NCBI RefSeq assembly: GCF_002960445.1
Contig: NZ_POJD01000110.1
Location: forward strand, 102,914 to 166,913
Direction: 5' to 3'
Origin: Streptococcus suis
GTDB taxonomy: Bacteria; Bacillota; Bacilli; Lactobacillales; Streptococcaceae
Length of the DNA: 64,000 nucleotides
Shown here: piece by piece, positions 43,817 to 52,279 of the stretch
How positions within the stretch are numbered: position 1 is the first letter of the stretch
How the letters are laid out: every line of letters starts with the position of its first letter
The notes under the pieces: model-generated
Database searches by the model: none
The model's input: only the letters and a program-made list of their open reading frames with translations
Told to the model about the DNA's origin: nothing
Program-made: the position numbers and the translations under genes

Positions 43817-44129
43817 GGCGGACGCTCCCTTCTATAATACCGTTGATGGTTGCTGTGTAGGTGTCCCAATCATCTTTGAGCCGAACCAGTTCTTCATGGC
43901 CCAGCTGGGTCAGGCTGTAATACTTGCGCATGCGGCCTTGGTATTCTTGGGAGTAGGTGGTCAAAAAGTCATTTTGCTCTAGCTTTTTCAGGATAGGATA
44001 GAGGGCTGACTCCTTGATATTGGCAATCAGTTTGATGGTCTGACAGATTTCGTATCCGTAGGAATCATCGGATTCCAAAATAGCCATAATAAGAAATTCT
44101 GTCAGCACTGCGGGGACTGGAAAATGCAT
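43803..44129 (-). CDS. PadR-family transcriptional regulator
   Basis: A 108-aa winged-helix repressor: VLTEFLIMAILESDDSYGYEICQTI, then IKESALYPILKKLEQNDFL and GRMRKYYSLTQLGHEEL, the standard PadR helix-turn-helix and wing. First gene of the operon. A 56-bp inverted repeat lies 45-100 bp upstream and is the probable autoregulatory site. ATG at 44129 follows AAAGGAG. Confidence 0.93.
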   Translation of the reverse strand: MHFPVPAVLTEFLIMAILESDDSYGYEICQTIKLIANIKESALYPILKKLEQNDFLTTYSQEYQGRMRKYYSLTQLGHEELVRLKDDWDTYTATINGIIEGSVRHDKN

Positions 44130-44173
44130 AGGACACTCCTTTCCTTGATAGTTGGGTGATTAGGTTTAGATTT

Positions 44174-44229
44174 GGTATATATTTGTTATTTGTCATATAT
44201 CGAATCTTGGTATATAACAAATATACACC
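44174..44229. promoter_or_regulatory. Long inverted repeat upstream of padR
   Basis: GGTATATATTTGTTAT (44174-44189) and ATAACAAATATACACC (44214-44229) match as inverted arms at 15 of 16 positions. The A/T-rich ATAT content is typical of PadR sites. Confidence 0.65.
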
Positions 44230-44270
44230 TAAACAAATATTTTGTCAAGAATATTTGTGCAAAAATTACC

Positions 44271-44300
44271 AAAAAAAATACGGCTGGAAGTCCAACCGTA
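44271..44300 (-). terminator. Terminator of the formate/nitrite channel gene
   Basis: TACGGCTGGA and TCCAACCGTA pair (one G-T) with a 2-nt centre; on the minus strand a run of eight T follows. Confidence 0.85.
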
Positions 44301-44310
44301 CTCATTCAGA

Positions 44311-45117
44311 TTAGTCGATGTAAAGTTTTGATTTGTTGCTGAGCCAGCTATAGAGCAGACCGATTAGAAGTCCTCCACCGACGTAGTTTCCAAGACCTGA
44401 GAAGAGGAAGTTCACAAGGACACTGGCCACAGACATACCTTCTACAGCTCCGCCATTTGCAAAGAAGGCAAGTGAGAAGGTAGAGAAGTTAGCGATCACG
44501 TGCTCGAAGCCAAGGAAGGCAAAGATGAAGATGATGAAAATCAAGGAAATAACACGTCCAGCATCATCCTTCATACGCATAGAGATGAAGACTGCGATGT
44601 TTACAACGATGTTAGCGAAGATCCCTTCGATAAATTGAGTCAATGGTGTTTTCATCAATTTTGCAGTGGTAGCTTGGATTAGGTAGCTATGCTCATCCAA
44701 ATGCCCAACTTGGTAAGGCTGGGTGTAGGAGAGCAAGAAGCAGACGATAACCGCGCCGACAAAGTTGAAGAAAATACAGGTTGCCAAGATTTTCAATGCA
44801 GTCTTAGTAGGGATGACCTTGCGGTGAATAGCTGATGTCATATACATCATATTTGATGTACCGAGCTCGGCGTTCATATACAAAATCATGACCAAGCACC
44901 AGCCGAACATAAGACCGTAACCGAATTTGCCCAAACCATCTACGATGTGGTTGAGTTTGTCAGCCACATAGGCTGAGATGGCCAAACCGATTGCCAAATA
45001 AACGCTGGCCATTGCGGCACGGATGGCGTAGGCAAAGTAGTTGCTTTCGATCAAGTCGGCTTTTTTCTTGATACTCTTGTCGATATTATAAATCAGCGAA
45101 TCTTGTTGTGCTGCCAT
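44311..45117 (-). CDS. Formate/nitrite transporter (FNT) family channel
   Basis: A 268-aa pentameric channel protein with six membrane segments. NAELGTSNMMYMTSAIHRK and FVGAVIVCFLLSY are FNT-like blocks, and GVEHVIAN-type sequence appears as FLGFEHVIANFSTF before the last helices. With pflB in the same organism, formate export is the likely role. A consensus-like minus-strand promoter (TTACAT-17-TATACT, near 45171-45200) and a Rex-like palindrome at 45143-45160 precede it. Confidence 0.9.
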   Translation of the reverse strand: MAAQQDSLIYNIDKSIKKKADLIESNYFAYAIRAAMASVYLAIGLAISAYVADKLNHIVDGLGKFGYGLMFGWCLVMILYMNAELGTSNMMYMTSAIHRKVIPTKTALKILATCIFFNFVGAVIVCFLLSYTQPYQVGHLDEHSYLIQATTAKLMKTPLTQFIEGIFANIVVNIAVFISMRMKDDAGRVISLIFIIFIFAFLGFEHVIANFSTFSLAFFANGGAVEGMSVASVLVNFLFSGLGNYVGGGLLIGLLYSWLSNKSKLYID

Positions 45118-45142
45118 AATAATCCCCTTTATATAATCATAT

Positions 45143-45160
45143 TTGATAGTGTTCTCACAA
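45143..45160. promoter_or_regulatory. Possible Rex site before the FNT gene
   Basis: TTGATAGTGTTCTCACAA agrees with TTGTGA-N6-TCACAA at 10 of 12 fixed positions, near the predicted transcription start. The remaining 45118-45392 gap holds promoter sequence for both directions and no gene. Confidence 0.4.
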
Positions 45161-45392
45161 TAAAAGAGTATAACAGAAAAAAGCTAAAAATGTAAGTGTT
45201 TTTCGGCAAAAAAACTCAAGTAACCGTTATCAATTATTGCTAGTCATGGTCGACCTACTTCATTCTCTTGAAAAGAGTGTGTCAGCTGCTCTCTAAAAAA
45301 GATTTTCCATCTGTTGAAAGGTGTCTGCTCTGCTATTTTCCAAAAAACTATGCTACAATAAAGCTAGAAAAAATCGGAAAAGAGGCTAGTAT

Positions 45393-46925
45393 ATGTCAGA
45401 TGTTATTGCTTTTGGTTATGGTCGTGAGCGTGCGGAGATGAAGCTTAAGCGGCTCAATCGTCATGGAATTATAGCAGGTGCTACGGGTACGGGTAAGACA
45501 GTGACCTTGAAAGTCTTGGCGGAGCAGTTGAGTGACGCGGGTATTCCTGTCTTTCTATCAGACATCAAGGGTGATTTGAATAGCTTGGTTGCGGCGAATA
45601 CCAAGGAAATTGATCCAAGTCGTTTGGAGAAAACCCACTATCCTGACTATAGTCCAGTGGGCTATCCTGTGGAGTTGTGGGATGTTTTGGGTGAAAATGG
45701 GACCCCTGTCCGCATGACCATTTCAGAGCTGGGTCCTGTCTTATTGACGCGCCTTTTGGGCTTGAATGACACCCAAGAATCTATTCTGAATATCGTATTT
45801 AGTGTAGCAGATGAGCGTGGGCTTCTCTTGATTGATTTGATGGACCTGCGGGCCATGCTCAATTTTGTGGCTGAAAATGCGGCAGAGCTGAGCCAGTATT
45901 ATGGAAATATTCCAGCTCGTTCGGTTGGTGCTATCTTGCGTAGTCTGGTTGTTTTGGAGCAACAAGGTGGAAAGATTTTCTTCGGTGAGCCAAGTCTTGA
46001 TATTGCTGATTTGATGCGTACAGCAGAAGATGGCCGTGGGGTTATCAACGTTCTCCAAGCTACTCAGCTATTTAATCAGCCGACATTGTATTCAACGGTT
46101 CTTCTCAGCCTCTTATCAGAACTCTATGAAGTCTTGCCTGAGGTGGGCGATTTGGACAAGCCTAAGATGGTCTTCTTCTTTGATGAGGCCCATGTTCTCT
46201 TCAAAGATGCACCAAAAGTTCTTCTTGAAAAGATTGAGCTAATTGTCCGTTTGATTCGTTCAAAAGGTGTAGGGGTTTTCTTTGTAACGCAGAATCCGAC
46301 GGATATTCCTGATAGCATCGCAGCCCAGTTGGGTAATCGTATCCAACATGGTCTTCGTGCCTTTACACCAAAAGAGCTCAAGACAGTTGCGACAGTTGCT
46401 GAAACCTTCCGCCAAGAAGGTGGTGAGGACTTGGCCAAGGTCATTCAGGAGTTGCAAGTAGGTGAAGCAGTTGTGTCCACCTTGCAAGCCGACGGAACAC
46501 CTAGCTTTGCGGACCGGGTGACCATTTATCCTCCAAAGAGTATGCTGGGAACCGTGGAGCCAAGTGCCCTCTTGTCAGTTATCAATAATTCTCCTTTGAT
46601 GGAAAAATATGCTGACGCGGTTAACCGTGAATCAGCCCACGAGCAGATTTTAGCCATGACAGAGGCAAAAGAAGCCGAACTCATCAAAAAAGCAGAGCAG
46701 GCCGAGGCGGAAAAACAGGCAGAAAAAGAAGCTAAGGCAGCCGCAAAAATGGAAGAGAAAGCCCAGAAAGAAGCGGCTAAGGCGACTCAAAAAGCCAGCC
46801 AACCAGCCAGTCGTAAAACAGATTCCATGATGGATCGCTTTACCAAGAACCTGATGAGTCAGGTCGGACGGGAAGTTGGGCGCGTGGTGACACGTGGCAT
46901 TATGGGCATGCTAAAAGGAAAATAA
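45393..46925 (+). CDS. HerA-like ATPase, DUF853 family
   Basis: A 510-aa P-loop ATPase. Walker A is GIIAGATGTGKTVTLKVLAE (near residue 30) and Walker B is MVFFFDEAHVLF; FFVTQNPTDIP carries the sensor. The C-terminal 90 residues are an Ala/Glu/Lys-rich coiled coil ending in a Gly-rich tail. DUF853 (YjgR-like) proteins are cytoplasmic, related to HerA/FtsK motors, and of unknown function. No NurA nuclease gene lies beside it. ATG at 45393; extended -10 TGCTACAAT near 45350. Confidence 0.88.
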   Translation: MSDVIAFGYGRERAEMKLKRLNRHGIIAGATGTGKTVTLKVLAEQLSDAGIPVFLSDIKGDLNSLVAANTKEIDPSRLEKTHYPDYSPVGYPVELWDVLGENGTPVRMTISELGPVLLTRLLGLNDTQESILNIVFSVADERGLLLIDLMDLRAMLNFVAENAAELSQYYGNIPARSVGAILRSLVVLEQQGGKIFFGEPSLDIADLMRTAEDGRGVINVLQATQLFNQPTLYSTVLLSLLSELYEVLPEVGDLDKPKMVFFFDEAHVLFKDAPKVLLEKIELIVRLIRSKGVGVFFVTQNPTDIPDSIAAQLGNRIQHGLRAFTPKELKTVATVAETFRQEGGEDLAKVIQELQVGEAVVSTLQADGTPSFADRVTIYPPKSMLGTVEPSALLSVINNSPLMEKYADAVNRESAHEQILAMTEAKEAELIKKAEQAEAEKQAEKEAKAAAKMEEKAQKEAAKATQKASQPASRKTDSMMDRFTKNLMSQVGREVGRVVTRGIMGMLKGK

Positions 46926-46932
46926 GATGATG

Positions 46933-46962
46933 AACTGGGAAGGCAACTTCTCAGTTTTTTTG
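46933..46962 (+). terminator. Terminator of the HerA-like gene
   Basis: AACTGGGAAG pairs with CTTCTCAGTT over GCAA, then TTTTTTT. Confidence 0.85.
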
Positions 46963-47038
46963 GTCAAGATACTTGTAGGATTGGTAGAAATTGGTTAAGA
47001 TAGTGGGTGTGCATCACTAATTAGTAAGGAATAGAGAG

Positions 47039-47644
47039 ATGATTGATGAGAGTAGAATGATCTTGAGGGATTATCAGCCCCAACCTTTGGGACAAAAAAG
47101 CGAGTACGCTGTCTTGTTGCCATTAGTATGGTCAGACAATCAGTGGCAGGTCCTTTATCAAGTCCGTAGTGAAGGAATTTCCCAGCCAGGAGAGGTATCT
47201 TTTCCCGGGGGGAGGGTTGAGGTTGGTGAAAGTGCTAAGGAAGCAGCAGCCCGTGAAGCAGTAGAAGAGCTGAATATAAAGCCTGAACAGGTGGAATTAC
47301 TAGGAGAGATTGATTACTTGGTCTTTGCCCAGTCAACCATTCGTTGTTATGTTGGTCGTTTGGATCTGGATTGGCAGAGCCTCCAACCCAATGAAGAAGT
47401 AGCCCGCTTGTTCACCGTTCCGTTAGACTATCTACTGCAAACAAGTCCGGTATACTATGATTTGACCTCTAAAGTCCTGCCAGATTGCGATTTTCCCTTT
47501 GACCGCTTACGAGGGGGTGTTGATTATCCCTTTAGTCACCATCAACGGTCTGTACCCTTTTACGAAGGTCTTCCAGAAAATATCTGGGGCATGACAGCCC
47601 AATTTACCCATCGCTTTGTGGAGATTATGAAAGAGCGCCTATGA
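47039..47644 (+). CDS. Nudix hydrolase, CoA pyrophosphatase type
   Basis: A 201-aa cytoplasmic hydrolase. The Nudix box is complete: GRVEVGESAKEAAAREAVEE followed by LNI, fitting G-x5-E-x7-R-E-U-x-E-E-x-x-U. The flanking YAVLLPLVWSDNQWQVLYQVRSEGISQPGEVSFPGG is the UPF0035 signature of CoA-cleaving members such as YeaB/NudL. It probably hydrolyses CoA or its derivatives to phosphopantetheine and 3',5'-ADP. ATG at 47039. Confidence 0.9.
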   Translation: MIDESRMILRDYQPQPLGQKSEYAVLLPLVWSDNQWQVLYQVRSEGISQPGEVSFPGGRVEVGESAKEAAAREAVEELNIKPEQVELLGEIDYLVFAQSTIRCYVGRLDLDWQSLQPNEEVARLFTVPLDYLLQTSPVYYDLTSKVLPDCDFPFDRLRGGVDYPFSHHQRSVPFYEGLPENIWGMTAQFTHRFVEIMKERL

Positions 47645-47690
47645 GGTCGATTTTTATCTAAAAATGTAGACATGAAGGCTTGATAAAAGC

Positions 47691-47729
47691 AAAAAAAGCA
47701 CTTGAAATCAATGATTTCGAGTGCTTTTT
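47691..47729. terminator. Bidirectional terminator
   Basis: GCACTTGAAATCA pairs with TGATTTCGAGTGC (one G-T), with A and T runs on either side, between the Nudix gene and rpmG. Confidence 0.85.
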
Positions 47730-47737
47730 CAATTCAA

Positions 47738-47887
47738 TTATTTTACTTCAGTAAAAATAACGTGCTTACGCAATTTTGGTGAGTATTTTTTCAATTGAAG
47801 ACGGTCTGGAGTGTTACGTTTGTTTTTTGAAGTAAGGTACAAACGCTCACCAGATTCTTTGTGTTCAAGTGTAATATTTACGCGCAT
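47738..47887 (-). CDS. rpmG: 50S ribosomal protein L33 (zinc-free form)
   Basis: A 49-aa ribosomal protein beginning [20 protein letters not shown] and ending KHVIFTEVK. The two CxxC pairs of the zinc-binding version are replaced (for example by ESGE), so this is the Cys-free paralogue that works when zinc is scarce. It lies 15 bp after rpmF on the same strand, with GGGAGATA before ATG at 47887. Confidence 0.95.
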   Translation of the reverse strand: MRVNITLEHKESGERLYLTSKNKRNTPDRLQLKKYSPKLRKHVIFTEVK

Positions 47888-47902
47888 GGTATCTCCCTTC
47901 TA

Positions 47903-48085
47903 TTATTCAGCTGAAGCAGCTTTAGCGATTTTACGTCCTTTGTAGTATCCTTTCAAAGATACACGGTGAGAACGTGAGTAATCTCCAGTAGTTTCATCAA
48001 ATTTCACAGTTGGAGCTGCTACTTTATAGTGAGTACGACGTTTGTTTTTCTTCGCTTTTGAAGTGCGACGTGCAGGTACTGCCAT
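47903..48085 (-). CDS. rpmF: 50S ribosomal protein L32 (zinc-free form)
   Basis: A 60-aa ribosomal protein: [20 protein letters not shown] then [17 protein letters not shown]. It contains no cysteine, so it is the zinc-independent form, like its neighbour L33. GGAGGAAG precedes ATG at 48085. The rpmF-rpmG pair forms one operon. Confidence 0.96.
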
Positions 48086-48165
48086 TTCTTTCTTCCTCCG
48101 TTAAATATAAGGTACAAGCCCTTTTTCAATCTAAAATAGTGCGTATGACTTTCGTCAACTTTAAC

Positions 48166-48194
48166 AGTATAACAAAAGTTTTTTGTAAAGTAAA
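48166..48194 (-). promoter_or_regulatory. rpmF-rpmG promoter
   Basis: On the minus strand TTTACT (48189-48194) and TATACT (48166-48171) are spaced by 17 bp, about 80 bp before the start codon. Confidence 0.65.
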
Positions 48195-48294
48195 GTTACT
48201 TGACAGATTTTTTTAAAAATTTTTGCCTCGAATACTTCCTGTGAGCAGAAATTCTCTAACTTTGCTAAAATAATCAAAAAAATGCAAAAAATAC

Positions 48295-48317
48295 TTGACA
48301 GCATATATATATATAAT
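48295..48317 (+). promoter_or_regulatory. Promoter-like pair with an AT dinucleotide run
   Basis: TTGACA (48295-48300) and TATAAT (48312-48317) are only 11 bp apart, and the spacer is an alternating AT run. The spacing is 6 bp shorter than the optimum. Confidence 0.45.
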
Positions 48318-48362
48318 GGTTGTAGGACAAGTTCCGATAATTCAAATATGAAGGAGAACTGT

Positions 48363-49064
48363 ATGAAAACAGTTGGGAAGTTTTTCGCGAAAAAGTTGGC
48401 TAGCCTTTTGGTCTTATTGCTGGTTTTAGGTCTAGGTATCTTTTGGCTTAGAAATAGTATTTTTGCCTGGTTCCAAGGGACCCACAAGGTTCAGTATGAA
48501 TTTGTCATCAAGAAGTTTGAAGCGGAAAGCAAGCTAGTTGTGGCAGGAGCTGAGGTAGCAACCACTGCCAACCAGACCTTTGAAAACAATAAATTAGAAG
48601 AATGGCCAGACTGGACAGAGCCCATTACCAAGCTCTTTGTTGGGCGGGAAATGTCTGTAGACATTCCTGTCCAGACAGAGTTCAAACTGGTCTTGGAAGG
48701 AATTGAGCAGTCAGATGTTCACATTCAAAACAACACCTTGACATTCAAGCAGCCTGTCCTTGTCGAAGTTGATTCTCAGCAGCATGGTCAAATCAAAATT
48801 AGCAATAATAGCAATGGTCTTGTCGATAAGGCAGTGGATGCTTTCACCTCTGGACAAAAGGCACAGGAATTTTTAAATGAAAAATCCCAAGAAGCCATTT
48901 ACAAGACAAGTGAGGAAGTCTTGAATGATGCAGAACGCCAGGAAAAAGTCGCGGCTTTTGCAGAAACGGCTTTAGAAAACCTCCTCAATCTCAACTCCGA
49001 AGAAAAACTTGAGGTTGAGATAGAAGTGAGCGACTTGAATTTCCAGATTGTGGATAAGAAATAG
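48363..49064 (+). CDS. DUF4230-like membrane-anchored protein
   Basis: A 233-aa protein with one N-terminal helix (about residues 10-30, KLASLLVLLLVLGLGIFWL) and an extracytoplasmic domain. Blocks such as VVAGAEVATTANQTF and ELVLEGI-type strands (KLVLEGIEQSDVHIQNNTL) followed by a long C-terminal helix (QKAQEFLNEKSQEAIYKT) fit the DUF4230 pattern. Function unknown. ATG at 48363 follows AAGGAGA; an ATG 81 bp upstream lies in the promoter and is rejected. Confidence 0.78.
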   Translation: MKTVGKFFAKKLASLLVLLLVLGLGIFWLRNSIFAWFQGTHKVQYEFVIKKFEAESKLVVAGAEVATTANQTFENNKLEEWPDWTEPITKLFVGREMSVDIPVQTEFKLVLEGIEQSDVHIQNNTLTFKQPVLVEVDSQQHGQIKISNNSNGLVDKAVDAFTSGQKAQEFLNEKSQEAIYKTSEEVLNDAERQEKVAAFAETALENLLNLNSEEKLEVEIEVSDLNFQIVDKK

Positions 49065-49077
49065 TTTTTAAAACAAG

Positions 49078-49371
49078 GAGGCTGGGCTCAAGCCCAGCAC
49101 CGCTTCTCAAAGTTAGTGTCAACATCTCAGCGCAGTGGTTGATTGGCAGATTTGTTCGTGTTTTACACTCCAAATCTGACCTATACGACTGATGCGAACT
49201 CTGTTCGCCCTATTCCCAACCTCCAACAGTCACTACTATGACTGTTGGGGCTACACGGGGGTGGGAGTGGAACAGTCTGGGGATAGACTGTTTCAGCTCA
49301 ACAATTAGAAATAAGGACTTGTTGACGAACTCTTCTATGAATGGTCGAGTTCTTTCCCACTCCCTTTTTGT
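49078..49371. repeat. Dispersed intergenic repeat, copy B
   Basis: Near-identical to 7900-8210, including the GGCAGATTTGTTCGTGTTTT and AAATAAGGACTTGTTGACGA blocks. It fills most of 49065-49444, between the DUF4230 gene and hisS; no gene is supported there. Confidence 0.85.
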
Positions 49372-49444
49372 CTGCTCTGCCATTTCCAAAAAAGATTAAA
49401 ATATGATAAAATAAGGGGCAAGATATAGAGAAGTGAGAAGACCT

Positions 49445-50725
49445 ATGAAATTACAAAAACCAAAAGGAACCCAGGATTTACTACCACAGGATTCTGCCAA
49501 GTGGCAGTATGTGGAAAACTTCACCCGCAGCATTTTCAAGCAATACAATTATGCAGAAATTCGCACACCGATCTTCGAGCATTACGAGGTCATCAGTCGT
49601 TCGGTTGGCGACACCACGGATATTGTGACCAAGGAGATGTACGATTTCTATGACAAGGGGGACCGCCATATCACTCTTCGTCCAGAAGGCACGGCACCGG
49701 TTGTTCGCTCCTATGTAGAGAACAAGCTCTTTGCCCCAGAAGTGCAAAAGCCTGCTAAGTTCTACTACATGGGTCCAATGTTCCGTTACGAGCGCCCACA
49801 AGCTGGTCGTCTGCGCCAGTTCCACCAGATTGGTGTTGAGTGCTTTGGCTCTAGCAACCCAGCAACAGATGTGGAAACCATTGCCATGGCTTATCACTTC
49901 TTTGGAGAGTTGGGTATCAGAGGTATCCGCCTCCACCTCAATAGTTTGGGTAATCCTGAGAGCCGTGCCGCTTATCGCCAGGCCTTGATTGACTACCTGA
50001 CACCGCTCAAGGACCAGCTATCTAAGGATAGCCAGCGCCGTCTAGAAGAAAATCCCCTGCGTGTGTTGGATTCCAAGGAAAAAGAAGACAAGGTCGCTGT
50101 GGAAAACGCACCGTCTATCCTGGACTATCTGGACGAAGAAAGTACAGCCCACTTTGAAGCGGTCAAGTCTATGTTGGACAGCCTAGGTATTGCTTACACC
50201 ATTGACACCAACATGGTACGCGGTCTGGACTACTACAACCACACTATTTTTGAGTTTATGACAGAGGTTGGTGGCAATGACCTGACCATCTGTGCCGGTG
50301 GACGTTATGATGGATTGGTGACCTACTTTGGCGGACCAGAAACGCCAGCTTTTGGCTTTGGTATGGGGATTGAGCGCCTCATCCTAGTCCTTGAAAAGCA
50401 AGGCATTGAGATTCCTCTCGACACCCAGTTGGATGTCTACATCGCAGTTTTAGGTCAGGAGGCAAATGGCGGAGCGCTTGAGCTTGTTCAAGCTATCCGC
50501 AAACAAGGTTTCCGAGCAGAGCGCGACTATCTGGACCGCAAGCTCAAGGCCCAGTTTAAGTCAGCAGATGTCTTTGGAGCCAAGACCATTATCACACTTG
50601 GTGGAAGCGAGCTGGAAAGCGGACAGGTTGTGGTAAAAAATAACCAGACTAGAAGTCAAGTTGAAACAAGCCTGGAAATCTTAAAAACAGATTTCGCAAG
50701 TATTTTAGAAAAATTAGACAAGTAG
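49445..50725 (+). CDS. hisS: Histidyl-tRNA synthetase
   Basis: A class II aminoacyl-tRNA synthetase of 426 aa. It begins [20 protein letters not shown]; motif 2 is [20 protein letters not shown], the histidine A motif is [13 protein letters not shown], and motif 3 lies in [15 protein letters not shown]. The C-terminal anticodon-binding domain follows from about residue 330. ATG at 49445 (rather than one 12 bp earlier) gives the family N-terminus. A terminator follows. No T-box leader is visible. Confidence 0.96.
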   Translation: MKLQKPKGTQDLLPQDSAKWQYVENFTRSIFKQYNYAEIRTPIFEHYEVISRSVGDTTDIVTKEMYDFYDKGDRHITLRPEGTAPVVRSYVENKLFAPEVQKPAKFYYMGPMFRYERPQAGRLRQFHQIGVECFGSSNPATDVETIAMAYHFFGELGIRGIRLHLNSLGNPESRAAYRQALIDYLTPLKDQLSKDSQRRLEENPLRVLDSKEKEDKVAVENAPSILDYLDEESTAHFEAVKSMLDSLGIAYTIDTNMVRGLDYYNHTIFEFMTEVGGNDLTICAGGRYDGLVTYFGGPETPAFGFGMGIERLILVLEKQGIEIPLDTQLDVYIAVLGQEANGGALELVQAIRKQGFRAERDYLDRKLKAQFKSADVFGAKTIITLGGSELESGQVVVKNNQTRSQVETSLEILKTDFASILEKLDK

Positions 50726-50746
50726 TAGCGAGGGCTACTACTTTTT
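50721..50746 (+). terminator. hisS terminator
   Basis: AGTAGTAGC pairs with GCTACTACT, followed by TTTTTT; the stem overlaps the stop codon. Confidence 0.85.
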
Positions 50747-50765
50747 TCTGGTTCTAAAAGCAAAA

Positions 50766-50791
50766 AAGAAGCGACAATTGGGTCGCTTCTA
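50766..50791 (-). terminator. adhP terminator
   Basis: AGAAGCGAC pairs with GTCGCTTCT over a 6-nt loop; AAAAAA before it gives the U run on the minus strand. Confidence 0.85.
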
Positions 50792-50809
50792 ACTTTAGTA
50801 GAGTAGAAA

Positions 50810-51835
50810 TTAGTGACAGTGGCAGAAGTCAAGTACCATACGGCCTTGGATAGTACCTGCAGCCATTTCATCAAAGACGGCTTCTGCATCTTCTACAGGG
50901 CGTTTTTGAACAACCGGAACAACTAGGCCTATAGCACCAAAGTGGAAGGCTTCTTCTAGGTCTTTACGAGTACCAACCAGAGAGCCGACTACCTTGATAC
51001 CATCTAGTACTGTTTTGACAATGCTGAGGTCCATGTATTCAGATGGAAGTCCGACAGCCACGACATAGCCACCTGCACGAACGCTGTCAATAGCCTGGTT
51101 GAAGGCAACCTTAGAAACAGCCGTTACGACAGTTGAGTGGGCACCACCACCAGTTATTTCCTTGATATAGCCAGGCACGTCTTCCACTTCAAGACCATTG
51201 ATGATGACATCTGCACCGACTTCCTTGGCTAATTCCAATTTGTCATTATTGATATCTACAGCAATAACGTGAGCATTGAACACTTTCTTAGCGTATTGGA
51301 CTGCAAGGTTGCCTAGTCCACCAGCACCGTAAATGACAATCCATTGACCTGGTTCTAGGTGTGCTTCCTTAATAGCTTTATAACAAGTAACGCCCGCACA
51401 AGTGATAGAACTTGCTTGAGCAGGATCTAGTGCTTCAGGAACTTTTACAGCGTAATCAGCTGTTACGATACATTGCTCAGCCATACCACCGTCAACAGAG
51501 TAGCCTGCATTTTTTACAGTACGGCAGAGGGTTTCACGGCCAGTAGTACAGTATTCGCAAGTACCACAACCTTGGAAGAACCAAGCAACGCTGACACGGT
51601 CGCCGACCTTCAAGCTGGTCACATCAGGGGCGATTTCAGTAACGACACCAATCCCTTCATGCCCAAGAACACGGCCAGGGACCTTACCAAAATCACCTTG
51701 AGCAACGTGTAGGTCAGTATGACAGACACCACAATATTCAATCTGAACCAGAGCTTCGCCAGTTTCAAGTGGACGAAGTTCTTTTTCAACAACGACAACA
51801 CCAGTAGATTCTGGATTAACGACAACTGCTTTCAT
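50810..51835 (-). CDS. adhP: Zinc-dependent alcohol dehydrogenase AdhP
   Basis: A cytoplasmic medium-chain alcohol dehydrogenase of 341 aa, converting acetaldehyde and ethanol with NAD. Catalytic zinc ligands are in [16 protein letters not shown] and GHEGIGVV; the structural zinc site is [15 protein letters not shown]; the Rossmann turn is [17 protein letters not shown] at 51835 follows AGGAGG. It is divergent from adhE, and the 444-bp gap between them is full of palindromes. Confidence 0.95.
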   Translation of the reverse strand: MKAVVVNPESTGVVVVEKELRPLETGEALVQIEYCGVCHTDLHVAQGDFGKVPGRVLGHEGIGVVTEIAPDVTSLKVGDRVSVAWFFQGCGTCEYCTTGRETLCRTVKNAGYSVDGGMAEQCIVTADYAVKVPEALDPAQASSITCAGVTCYKAIKEAHLEPGQWIVIYGAGGLGNLAVQYAKKVFNAHVIAVDINNDKLELAKEVGADVIINGLEVEDVPGYIKEITGGGAHSTVVTAVSKVAFNQAIDSVRAGGYVVAVGLPSEYMDLSIVKTVLDGIKVVGSLVGTRKDLEEAFHFGAIGLVVPVVQKRPVEDAEAVFDEMAAGTIQGRMVLDFCHCH

Positions 51836-51858
51836 GGCAGACCTCCTATTTATTGTAG

Positions 51859-51923
51859 CACATTTTTTGAATGTGTTAATATAGATATTTTCTTGTTAAT
51901 AATATCACATAAAACAAGAAAAT
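51859..51923 (-). promoter_or_regulatory. adhP promoter with two palindromes
   Basis: On the minus strand TTAACA and TACAAT are 16 bp apart; CACATT/AATGTG (51859-51875) lies in the spacer. Upstream, ATTTTCTTGTT (51887-51897) and AACAAGAAAAT (51913-51923) are perfect 11-bp inverted arms. TTTTCTTGTT occurs again at 52019 on the adhE side. Confidence 0.6.
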
Positions 51924-52010
51924 GCAAGTAAATCAGAAGAGAGGGGCGTGTATCTGCTTTTGAAAATAATCAGGCAATTACTGAAATTTTTTCATAAAAA
52001 GCCATTTACT

Positions 52011-52024
52011 TGTAAACGTTTTCT
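52011..52024. promoter_or_regulatory. cre-like site 1 upstream of adhE
   Basis: TGTAAACGTTTTCT matches the CcpA consensus TGWAANCGNTNWCA except for the last base. Confidence 0.6.
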
Positions 52025-52099
52025 TGTTAAAATAGAAACCAAGAGGATTAGTTGTTAGATTTTTATGTCTTAGGTTTATTTTTGAAGCTGTTAACAGAC

Positions 52100-52125
52100 A
52101 CATTTCAGAAAGTTTTCTGAAATGT
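52100..52125. promoter_or_regulatory. 26-bp near-perfect palindrome upstream of adhE
   Basis: ACATTTCAGAAA and TTTCTGAAATGT are perfect 12-bp arms around GT. No T run follows, so an operator is more likely than a terminator. It does not match Rex, cre or CodY. Confidence 0.6.
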
Positions 52126-52143
52126 ACTCCAGATAAACAAAAA

Positions 52144-52157
52144 AGAAAGCGTTTTCA
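52144..52157. promoter_or_regulatory. cre-like site 2 upstream of adhE
   Basis: AGAAAGCGTTTTCA matches the CcpA consensus except for the first base and has the symmetric GAAANCGTTTTC core, 42 bp upstream of the -35 box. Confidence 0.65.
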
Positions 52158-52198
52158 AAAATAAAACAGAAAAAATGTGAAAAAAATAACAAATTCTC

Positions 52199-52249
52199 TT
52201 TACAAATAAAATAAAAAGTTGTAGAATAAGATTGTGAAAAAATTAACAA
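52199..52249 (+). promoter_or_regulatory. adhE promoter and Rex box
   Basis: TTTACA (52199-52204) and TAGAAT (52222-52227) are 17 bp apart. TTGTGAAAAAATTAACAA (52232-52249) matches TTGTGA-N6-TCACAA with one mismatch and covers the start of transcription, as expected for repression by the NADH sensor Rex. Confidence 0.72.
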
Positions 52250-52279
52250 AATGTTAATAAGAAAATTTGGAGGAACACA

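Noticed and set aside
45393..46925. HerA-like ATPase as part of a phage-defence system
   Set aside because: HerA partners such as NurA, Sir2 or a DUF4297-type nuclease are absent; neighbours are ordinary housekeeping genes, and DUF853 proteins occur alone.
49065..49444. T-box or histidine-responsive leader before hisS
   Set aside because: The gap is occupied by dispersed repeat copy B; no T-box sequence or specifier-loop landmarks were found.
52100..52125. Terminator upstream of adhE
   Set aside because: The palindrome is A/T-rich with a 2-nt centre and is followed by ACTCCAG rather than a T run; it also lies upstream of the promoter.
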